From assembly GCA_027946555.1 (NCBI GenBank), contig JAPEVC010000125.1, positions 41,627 to 105,626 on the forward strand: a stretch of 64,000 nucleotides of DNA, given 5' to 3'. The stretch is from Gnomoniopsis sp. IMI 355080. Its lineage: Eukaryota; Ascomycota; Sordariomycetes; Diaporthales; Gnomoniaceae. The notes under the pieces are model-generated. The model saw only the letters and a list, made by a program, of their open reading frames with translations. It made no database searches and had not been told where the DNA came from. The position numbers and the translations under genes were made by a program. This document shows positions 55,255 through 64,000 of the stretch, piece by piece (positions within the stretch are counted from its first letter, which is position 1; every line of letters starts with the position of its first letter).

Positions 55255-56310
55255 TCAAGATAGTAACTCCTTAGAAACGTCTGCCCACCTATTTTCAGCC
55301 AAGGCCGCCACTCCGCGTATCTCTTCCGGTCCCAAGACTCTCCCACCAGCTTTCTCAATCCCTTTTATCCTCGTCTCCCCTCCACTCCTGTCTACCACAA
55401 CCGTAACGGTCTCATCACAGAGCTTTTCCTCTTCGCGATCCGGGTCAACCAACATCCATGTCTTACCCCTGATCTGGTCCCGCACCGCGGGCTCCGTTTC
55501 CCGCTCGACCAACACAGCCGCTGTACAAGCCACGGGCAATCCCGCGAGCGCCAAAGGCTTGCTTTCGCCTCGCGAGCACAGCACCATCTCGCGATCGGCA
55601 TCCCACCAGGCGCGTGGAAGTTTCGTGTCCCGTAATGCCGCGAGTACAGCAACCCAGGCGGCGTCGAAAGGGTTGCCGTCGAACGAGATGAACAGCACGT
55701 CGATGTACAGCGTCCAGTAAGCCTTCAGCTCTGGCTCCGTCGTTGCGGTGTCCTGGTCTTCCTCCATTCTGTCGTCCTCTGCCGCCCCCTCCTCCAGGTT
55801 AGGCGGCGTATGCCACACTCGTAGATCCTCGACGTCCAGCATTCCGCTGTTGTGCAGCAGACTATACACGCGCGTGCTCAGTGTTTGCGCGAGCGTGCTG
55901 GGGGGCACACCCGGTAGAAACTCAGGCGCACACCCCGTGGCGAGCTCGATATTCGGCACCAGCAGTTCATAGTCTCGCAATTCTTTAGTGCCCTCCTCCT
56001 TCTTGTCTGTCTCCGTCATGCCCTCGCGCTCGAGAGCTGTCTTTGGTGTGCGCCATTGCGGGATGCTGGACACGGGCAGCAGCTCGCCGCGCACGCCACA
56101 GATCACGGCTGTGTCGCCAATTCGGACCATGGCGGAGCCGTGGGCATGGCTAAGGGAGGAGGCATTGATTCTGAGGGGCCGTGGCTCGTGGGGTGCGCGG
56201 TGATTGGCGCGTGTGGGTTTGGTAGAGGGTTGGGAGAGGTTTGCGAGGAGAAACGGGTGGGGAGAGAGTTTTGCCAGGTGTGTGGGCGGTAGGGCTGCTG
56301 ATGAGGCCAT
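55255..56310 (-). CDS. rrp43: exosome complex component Rrp43 (RNase PH-like)
   Basis: Single-exon 351-aa subunit of the RNA exosome ring, which channels RNA to Rrp44/Rrp6 in nucleus and cytosol. The RNase PH fold shows RPLRINASSLSHAHGSAMVRIG then DTAVICGVRGEL, LLVPNIELATGCAPEFLPG, LSTRVYSLLHNSGMLDVEDL, WTLYIDVLFISFDGNPFDA, then WVAVLAALRDTKLP. The C-terminal RNase PH domain 2 reads VACTAAVLVE, LVDPDREEEKLCDETVTVVV. This order and length match Rrp43 (Rrp42/45-type subunits are similar). As in eukaryotic exosomes, phosphorolytic residues are degenerate, so the role is structural. The start codon lies 55 bases after an ATGGG context that is out of frame. Intact, GC-rich. Confidence 0.9.
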   Translation of the reverse strand: MASSAALPPTHLAKLSPHPFLLANLSQPSTKPTRANHRAPHEPRPLRINASSLSHAHGSAMVRIGDTAVICGVRGELLPVSSIPQWRTPKTALEREGMTETDKKEEGTKELRDYELLVPNIELATGCAPEFLPGVPPSTLAQTLSTRVYSLLHNSGMLDVEDLRVWHTPPNLEEGAAEDDRMEEDQDTATTEPELKAYWTLYIDVLFISFDGNPFDAAWVAVLAALRDTKLPRAWWDADREMVLCSRGESKPLALAGLPVACTAAVLVERETEPAVRDQIRGKTWMLVDPDREEEKLCDETVTVVVDRSGGETRIKGIEKAGGRVLGPEEIRGVAALAENRWADVSKELLS

Positions 56311-57151
56311 CTTGGGCGAGAATCGAGGCTACTCGGACCCCTGTCTATGGGTGTGGCCGGCGGGGATGTGTTGGTGGTGGTGATGGTGGTGGTGTTGATT
56401 TGAAGTTGGCGTGGCCAGGGCTTACCATTTCTGGATGAGGCTCAACTTGGGACCAAAATTTTGTTTTCAGCCTTAGCGGGGTTGAGTTTGGACGGGTCCA
56501 ATCGGGCTCTAGCGGGAACAGGCCCTGAAGCTACCCCGCGGCGGCCCTGAAGGCGATCATTCTTGCTCGGGCCGCCCTGAGCAGTCACTGGCATTTCCAG
56601 AACGGGAATAGCAAGGTTGTGTGCTTCATCAGTCCGTGGCTTGAGATCTCAGACATGTACAGCCCATTTCCCCTTTGACGGAGCTACACCAAAAACTCGA
56701 GGATCCATTACCGAGATTTTCTTCACTGACAGTATTCCACTCATGGAACATAATACAAGTGCACCAGAATGAGCCTGGCTCCGGTAGAATACTCGCTGCG
56801 GTTCCACTTGGACTGTCATTATAGATTGGTATGACGTAGCCCTACTGGCAGACCTATGCAATGGAGCAGGTTGCAATCCCTCAGCCTTGACAAAGATGAC
56901 AAAATGCAATGATCTACAATGACAGCATACAAGCAGTTTGCGTCTGGTGGATGGAGACATGACGTATGATGGGGGGAAGACCAAACCTACGCCTTCGCCT
57001 ATATCAATGATCAGAACTACTGGTTTCTCGATCCACCATTCTCTTCTTCATACACACCATACCCGTATTCCAATTCATTACTGAAACCGCACACCATCTG
57101 AAAACATTACCCCTCATAAATCTTCTCAATCATCAAAACCCACTTCTCAAA
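56311..57151. other. divergent promoter region
   Basis: About 840 bases. A GGTGGTGATGGTGGTGGTG-type run (about 56372-56395) is near the rrp43 side. No gene is supported. Confidence 0.55.
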
Positions 57152-57571
57152 ATGCACGGCAACTCATCAGTCGGTGGCTCCGCAGTCTACGAGGCTGGCG
57201 ACCAGCGCAACGTCAAGAACTCCGAGATCCCCTCTGCTGAGCGCTACGAAGAGGGCAAGGTCAACTCTCACGACACCCACGACTCCAGTACGTACATACA
57301 TGAGACATCTCTATAGTATATCAACCTCATACTGATACTGCATCTAGAGGACCAAAGATCTATTGCCAACCGCCTTGCAGCTGAAGAGCACAAGAGCGAG
57401 CCCCAAGACGACCGGGAGACTGCCATGTCCAAGAAGGACTCTACCCTCCCCGCAAAGATGCACGGAAATGAGCCATCCAAGGGCGCAAAAGTCGACCAGG
57501 AGCTGCAGGAGGAGGAAGAGGAGCTTCTGAAGAAGAAGGGCGGTGGTGGCCTGCCTGGAAAGAAGATGTAA
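57152..57571 (+). CDS. small hydrophilic conserved fungal protein
   Basis: Predicted 119-aa protein. Exons are 57152-57287 and 57348-57571. It has no domain that I can name. It is almost entirely hydrophilic and probably disordered: MHGNSSVGGSAVYEAGDQRN at the start, then AERYEEGKVNSHDTHDSSKD around the splice. Next come RSIANRLAAEEHKS, a second MHGNEPSKGAKVD, and an EEEEELLKKKGGGGLPGKKM end. The repeated MHGN motif and the Lys/Gly-rich terminus resemble a small, widespread Pezizomycotina family of stress-type proteins (recognition by pattern only). The CT-rich, A-ending leader before the ATG suggests strong expression. Confidence 0.8.
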
Positions 57572-60500
57572 AAAGTGTGTTAAGAGAATTATAAAAAAAA
57601 AACACAGTGCACAGCATGGCGTTGCGAGGATAGACCCGGCCTAATCTGGGAACTGAATTAATATCTCGTCTTGTACATTTCGCAACTTGAGCATTTCGCA
57701 ACTTGAGCTGTGTGCTGAGCCTTCCCATATGCGAAAGACGAGCATATCATTGGGATGAGAGAGAAAAATGCGGGTTTTCCTTTACGTTTGCACGACAACG
57801 TCACAAATTATATGGCACAACTAATCGACACTATTATTTCGATTCACATCTACGGAACTGTACTACAAAGAATGTCAAAACGCGTGCCATCAATGCGGTT
57901 CGCATTGAGCATCTGAGGCGAGCCGTACGATACTGAGGGCCCAGCCGTAGGCGTGTCTGCTAGCCCGACTACGGAGACCAGAATGCTCGGTCGTGTATTG
58001 CCTCGACATCTCCCACGACGCAGCCCCGATCCCTTCTGTCGCCAATACGATCGACTTCATCGTCCACAGCTTCCCTTCCCACCCGGCTCTCGGAACGCAG
58101 CATCGCACAGACGGAACAAACCTGTAGACGATCCCAAAGTTAGCAACGAGGTCTCAACAGAAGCAAATTGACGACAAGTTGAAAACCAAGGGCTTGGAAA
58201 GCTCTCTCAGAATATGTAAGAAATGACTATCAGTTGACCGCAAGATATAGCACCGCAGGCGAGCGGGCCATCTAAACGGCATCAATCGCAAATTTCTCTC
58301 ATCAGTGGAAGCGCTCCGCTACCGCATCTGTCACGAAAAAAAAAAGTACAGAGCGAAGCAGAAAGAGAATTGTGAAACACGTCAAGGGCGACTTACCGAT
58401 GCTGCAAGATGCGCGTCGCCTCCGGCCCTCTGGCCGGGCGAGAGATGGTTGGGGAAGGGGGTTTTGGCTGGGAAGTAAGGATGGAGTGGAAGATTGATCG
58501 TCTTCGGTGAAAGAAATTTTGAACTTTTTGCTTTTTGAGTGCGAGACGCACGGGCCTCATGCATGAGCAGACATGGGTCACGCTGCTGACCAATATTCGT
58601 GCAAGGAGATGTGGAGGTCCCACTTGGCTAGACGACTCCTCCACCGCGACGACATCGCAAGTACAATTAAAGAAGTACAATTTTTTTCTCATCTCATGAA
58701 CTCATCACTTTTTTTTTTCCTCTTGTCTCTATAAATCTCGTTTCATTTGGGGAGACATTCTGGTCACGAGCCCCTTGTTCTCAGCCTCCGTCAAAAGCAA
58801 ATAAAACCATTTGCGACATGAAAAGGAGGCTCTTTCGGCGGTGAAGGTGACAGAAGATGCTTTTCATGAATCTTTTCATCATCGTGGGTCATGCAGTCTG
58901 CGTGAACGTACGGTCTTCTGTATTCCTTCGTTCTAATTTGGCAACCAGCTCGCTTTAATGCTGGGGGTGAGATCGAAAGGGTGTTTAACCCCTTGGTAGG
59001 TCCCCCCCCCCAACCTTCTGATATCTGATATCTTGGCTTGCTATCAGGCAGTGCTGTGGTAGTTGTAATATTGCTCCCTGAAAGATGTGGAACTATTTAC
59101 CATCAGAAGCCAGGTTTGAGCAGGTGAGAGAACGATGAGAGACATGGAGAAAAGAGAGACAGGACGGGAAAAGGAATGGAGCCTGTCTCAGATCCTCTCC
59201 GGACGGCTGCTAGAGAGAATCCCATTTGCTTCTACCCCCCCCCCATGCTTTTACAAGCGGTGTGATCTGACCTGGCTTGATTCCTATGGCTTGGTCCGAT
59301 CTCGCGGTCAAAAAACAATCAGGTCAGGTATCGACACTGTCGCACAAACGGGTTGGGCTCGGTTCCATCACCCGCGAAAAGCCGACCTGTCGTCTTCTGG
59401 AAGCGAGCGAGCCCTGAAGCACCATTGCAGAGCTTTCAACCAACTGGATTCTCGACACATCATACCACTTGGATGGGCAGCTACGTGTAATGGGAGTTGG
59501 GCGACTGTGCCTGACGTGGGAAATCCTGATACTGAGACCCTGGAATCCGGGAATAGTCGTGGGGAAGGGGACTGGCAACTGCAGGGCTCCGAGGCAGCGA
59601 ATCGGAACACCTTGTCTTTTGTTGTCAGGTCGGCAGGGCGCCCGCCTTGAGTGTAACCACAGATCTCCTGTTGACTAGCTGGTTAGATCTGGGCTTTCGA
59701 CATGAATGGTAGGGCTGGCACCCGGGGCGCCCAGGCAGTCGGCCCGGGTTCAACGGCAGATCCTGTCGTCATACGGAAGCGGAAATTGTCTCACCTGTCA
59801 AATCATTGCCCTTGCCTTGTCCACTACTATCAAGTTGTGCCGCATACATACCTAGTACGTGGGCTTGGATTTGAGTACGATCTGGTTTCCGGTTGGTTGG
59901 CAGTTGGGTCGTTCGATGCGGTCAAAATGTGGTGGCCGCAGTCAACTGGTCATTATTGTGGTCCATGCAATGCTCTTATATCTCGAAGACGGGAAAGACG
60001 CAGACCAAAAAACTGGATTTTGTTCTAGATGAAATCACCCTCGAAGCCGTGGATATCGTCTGTCTCAAAGCGAGCATGATCCATTTTGTGCACCCCCCAC
60101 CTTTTCCCCCCGACGCCATTAAGAAAGACATTGTAGATAACGAACGGTAGCTCTTGATGCTCGACCATCCCGTGAGGGACTCAGTAAACAGAAAGAAATC
60201 GTTTGATACTTTCTTGTGACACCCGAAAAGAAAAAGAATCAAGAAAATCTGGACCCGGTTGCCGTGAGGCACCATTCTCTCAACTGCCCATTGTAACAGA
60301 AACAAGCAAGCAATTTGATCCATTGGTGTCACCCAAACGGCAGCAACCTTAAATTTTTTGTTGACGTCTCCCAAAAAGAACACCATGACAGGAAACAAAA
60401 GACGTAATTGGCGTTTCTCTGGCGGTCGGGACTCAAACCCCCGTGCAACGATGCTTCGAGTTATTGTATCCAACAACTCTAGAAGCACGGTGTGCCACAA

Positions 60501-61116
60501 GTGCTGCATGCGCGGCCTGGGATTACCCAGGACTCTTTGCCAGCTTGGGCACAGGTGGGACAACGCACACCTGGGAGCTAGAGGACGAGGTGAGTTAGAT
60601 ATCGCCTGTTCATGGAGATGGCCGAGTATCTGCTTACTGGCCGAGACCTGATGTTTGGGTTGCTGGAGAGGTCGGGATAGTGAACAGAGGATGGTCCGGG
60701 CATCATCGGAGACGGGCAAGAGTGAGGGAATGTGTGAACTGGAGTGAAGTCCAAATCGCGAGGAATGGTAGGGCGGACCATGTTGAATACTGGTAGGTGG
60801 TTTCCAGGTAGTTGGTGTCTTTGTGGTATTGAAAGTGGAATAAAGGTGCGTAGCTGGGCGGTGATGCTCGGTGACTTTGTTTGTATAGTTGGGTGGATTA
60901 TGGACTAAGGAAGGAAGGGTAGGGGGATGAGCTGGTTGCAAGTTATATAGTCTTTTTCAGACTTGTCGTCTAAGAGTTTGAGGTGACAGGGATGGGATGT
61001 TAAAGGGCGGAAAGGAAAACAAATTGAGTGTGGGAAGAGCCCTTTAGCCCCCTCGATGGTACGGGAGGTACACGGGAGCGGGTGGCCCCATCGATCCCCT
61101 CCGTGCCCAACTTCTC

Positions 61117-61180
61117 AAGAAGAAGAAAAGAAGAAACAAAAAAAAAAAGGAAAAAAAAGGAAAAAAGGAAAAAAAAGGAA
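61117..61180. repeat. polypurine tract
   Basis: About 64 bases almost only A and G on the plus strand (one C), with AAGAAG units then A6-A9 GG units. It could form triplex DNA or exclude nucleosomes. Confidence 0.8.
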
Positions 61181-61266
61181 CAAGACAGCAGTTGGTCTGG
61201 CGCATAGCCGAATGGTAGACCCATCATCGCTGTGAAAGTGGGGATGGGAATGATTTAGTCGATCGT

Positions 61267-61298
61267 CGCACGCGCACACGCACACGCGCAACGCACAC
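61267..61298. repeat. alternating CA/CG simple repeat
   Basis: Cytosine-purine alternation (CGCACGCGCACACGCACACG and onward) over about 32 bases, with Z-DNA-forming character. Confidence 0.75.
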
Positions 61299-64000
61299 AT
61301 CACCGCATCACTTGATCAATGAAGCGATCCCATTAGAATATTTGGGAGAGAGACACACCGGACGACTGCACAGTTGAAGTACCGGGGCACGCTGAATCGT
61401 GTGGAGTCCTCGCCCAGCCATGACAGATGCTCAGCAATATGATCAAACAACAAAAAGCATGAGATGCACGGCTGGCTCGAGTCGGCAGTCTAAGATGCAT
61501 CGAATTCACCGCCGTCCGCGGAGTGCCACGATGGGCAAGAAAGGCTCGGAAAGGATGGAAGAGGAAGTTTATGTCACCTGAGTGGAGTCAAAACCCTCTT
61601 TGACAGGCACGGATGAAATCCGACTATGTCATATGTATAGGCAGGTACAGGACGGTCGTGGGTCCAATCCAAGGCTACCTCTCAGTACTTTCTCTCGCCC
61701 GAGACCACTTCGACTAGGATCCCTAAGCCAATCTTTGAGCACCAGTGAATACCATAGTATCAAGGTGGAGGCGCGTTTTGCTCCGAAGATCAAATGATAT
61801 CAAAAACAATCAACACGGAAAATGACAGGTAACTACAGCATCCTGGGCTCAACGCCCAAATCCCAGGTTGTGGTGGATCCTGTTCCCCTAGATCCGCTTC
61901 TCGCTTTTTGGAATCGAGGAAAAACGCTACCACCCCCGAGCCCGGTCTCAGCTGCTTAGCCGCCCGGCCGCTTCGGTCGCTTCGGTCGCTTGTGTGTGTT
62001 TGCTTCCCAAGTGATCAACCGACGGGCAGAGTTGCGAACTGATGGCGATGACATGCAAAGGGCCCTCGCATTTTCTCATAATTTCTTGCTGGTCTCTTTG
62101 TTTGGTCTCGCAAATGAATTGCCATCTTGCTGAAATCACAAAGTCGACTATCAATGGGACGAACATTGAAAGCCTCGGCGTCAAAGTCAGCCAACCAGGG
62201 CCCTCGCGGTACATCCGGAAGTGTGACATGAGGGCCCATTTGCGTGACAGTGAGCCACTAACCATCATCAGTCACTCATCCTTGGTTACAGATTGATACA
62301 TCAAAGGGCTTTTTTACATGCTCAGATACTATGTACCTAGGGTACTCAGAATCGCAAGGTTGATGCATGCTTCGGCAAAGCGTTGTGATATATCAGATCC
62401 CCGATCCAGCCTACAGGGCTGATTCATTATAGGTCTTGATAGCGGTTGGCTGATCCTCGTAGACGTACACAGAATCTCGTGATAATATCAGCAATACTGA
62501 TTCCTTTCCTCCTTTGGCGCTACAAGGTGGGAACGTTCGAATAGGTGAAGATGCTGTCCGTCATGATCTCCCAAAATATTGAGCAGGGACCCAATTGGCA
62601 GGCAAAGAAGGCGGCAGGCATGCCCTGCCCTGTCATGGGTGTATTAGTTACCGGAACGGGAAGTTAATCTTCAACTGCGTTCTCCAAGGTCAGCTCAGCC
62701 CTGCCCTGTCGACGAATTCGCTTCCCTCTCGTGCGGCTCCACGACGAGTATTGCGTAAGATTGAAACTTTAAACTGAAGGTGCTGCATGGTATATTCTGT
62801 GCCCATGCCAAGGTGAAGGGAGCATACCCCAGACAGCTTCTAGCCGTCCAAAGACCTTTCCCAAGTATTAATAAAATGACGTCCTTCGTCCTCAATATAT
62901 TAGGTTCCCTTTGCATACCATGAAGATCCAGCTGTACAACCCCTATTCGACCTAGCTCGTCCACTTACAGCCAGACTAAAAGATCGAACTGTTGGCTAGT
63001 CATGTCGATAAGTTACACTCGGCCTCGCGACAACATAGTTATCCCCATGTCTTACTATCTTGCGCTTGGCTCTTTGCCGTAGGTCCTTCATCGTCCGAAC
63101 AGGGAGGGTCGAGGGTCGAGACGCAGCCAGCTCGTCTCCACGTTCATCTCGGGCAAGACAGATTGCACACTTGTGTCCACTCCATTCCGACAATTTGCAT
63201 CCTACCCACCAAGAACGCGACTTTGCCTCGTGGATCGACTTCCGGGGTGAGATCCCTGCCCGAGCTGCCCCCCCCCCTCGGCCACTGTGCATCTTAGATC
63301 GGAAGATGCCGTGATTAATGGCGACTTGCGCTGCTAAATTGAGGCCCAGTAACACACCTCACACTGCGTAGGTACATGGTAGCTTCGACGTGGGTTCGGA
63401 TGTACTGCGCTGTCTTATCTTTGGGGGCAGTTCGAGCTAATGCCCACCCGGATCAGATAACCAGAACGAAACTTTTCAGTTCTCAACTCAATCTGCTTGG
63501 ATCCTGGTGCAACTAGGTATCTCCATGGCACTTGTGCAACTCCAAATTCGAGTCAGGCAATACTTTGCGGTGATCCTGGGGTAGGTAAATTTAGGCACAT
63601 ACGTACCCTTGACTGTGCTTAATGCCGGATCGTGCGGGAGGGCCTTCACCGATAATGTTAGTTTCTTTTGAAGTTGCATTTTCCAAATTGCCGATGGATA
63701 TCTACGACTACACCGCTGCTCTGCGTTTATCAGGTGTCTGCGAAAGCGCATCGATCGAATGTGCAGCTGCTCTACCCTGCATGTCCTGCAGGTCGTTTCC
63801 CAGTTCCCACCATTCCCAGCAAAGGACAAGGGGCGGCGGGAACGCGGCTTGCATACCCTAGGTACCTTGGGGAACGGAGTATATCCAACTGCATCGGTGC
63901 TTAGTAGTGATCCATGTTCCAGATGCTTTCACCGGATTATCATCTTCTAGATCGTTCCAAGGCCAGCTAAACGCCCGTAAAACGTGCTTTTGGGGGGGGG

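Larger units (their letters stand above)
57572..64000. other. 6.4-kb region without a supportable gene
   Basis: Open stretches occur on both strands (longest 321 codons, minus, 59976-60941), but none shows domains, splice-consistent extension or coding-like composition. Simple sequence is frequent: A/G-rich tract 61117-61180, CACACGCG run 61267-61298, CTTCGGTCG tandem 61970-61991, C8-C10 runs, and a G8 run at the window end. It may be the long upstream region of a regulatory gene beyond the window, a non-coding RNA locus, or degraded sequence. Confidence 0.5.

Noticed and set aside
59135..59650. 171-codon open frame on the plus strand
   Set aside because: No recognisable motif, and it lies in simple-sequence-rich non-coding DNA.
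60418..60480. tRNA-like T arm on the minus strand (GGGTTTGAGTCCC)
   Set aside because: No matching acceptor 5' strand, no D arm and an altered T-loop; does not fold as a tRNA.
59976..60941. 321-codon open frame on the minus strand
   Set aside because: No domain, erratic composition, no conserved motif; probably chance, though it is the longest frame in the right-end gap.
61195..61260. D-arm-like TAGCCGAATGGTAGA sequence
   Set aside because: No anticodon stem or T arm follows.
63992..64000. G8 run at the window end
   Set aside because: Simple homopolymer at a cut edge; nothing can be concluded.

Overview
The window is nuclear DNA of a filamentous ascomycete (Pezizomycotina; the gene content and style suggest Sordariomycetes, which is an inference). 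Genes are split by short introns, mostly about 50-110 bases, with GTRNGT donors and CTRAY-type branch points. Several families are typical of these fungi: Zn2Cys6 regulators, fungal DUF-type AAA ATPases, STAND-like proteins, and GPI-anchored proline-rich wall proteins. No viral genes, CRISPR arrays or complete transposons were seen. Exon coordinates below were worked out by hand from splice signals and reading-frame continuity; every multi-exon model closes in frame, but none has transcript support.

Layout. 1-7.2 kb: a tRNA-Asp gene and a truncated copy of it, a sugar-porter transporter with a dense run of CreA-type hexamers upstream, and an ER acetyl-CoA transporter. 7.2-12.4 kb: the kinetochore protein CENP-O/Mcm21, a DHA1-type drug:H+ antiporter, a fructosamine-kinase-family protein, and the orphan 3' end of a protein kinase. 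12.8-19.7 kb: a STAND-like protein without a recognisable Walker A, then a large AAA ATPase. 20.1-26.9 kb: a broken Cys-motif gene, a small inverted repeat, a secreted GPI-type protein with Kex2-flanked W-G-C repeats, 2.4 kb without a clear gene, and a GH3 glycosidase. 29.7-35.2 kb: an MFSD10-like transporter, an Mpv17/PMP22 protein and phosphopantothenate-cysteine ligase. 35.4-41.1 kb: a divergent pair of Rieske-oxygenase-like genes and a ubiquitin-hydrolase-like gene. 41.4-46.1 kb: a C2H2 plus Zn2Cys6 transcription factor and a hypothetical gene. 48.2-57.6 kb: housekeeping genes (Rec8 cohesin, Rab escort protein, an alpha/beta hydrolase, exosome Rrp43, a small disordered protein). 57.6-64.0 kb: no supportable gene.

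Most interesting region: the divergent pair at 35.4-38.6 kb. The minus-strand gene has a membrane anchor and an intact Rieske [2Fe-2S] ligand set but no mononuclear-iron motif. The plus-strand gene has an intact mononuclear-iron motif but lacks the Rieske Cys/His ligands. Each carries what the other lacks, and they share a 686-base intergenic region. This could be a two-polypeptide oxygenase or two independently decayed enzymes. The second candidate is the Kex2-repeat protein at 21.3-22.1 kb, a possible secreted-peptide precursor.
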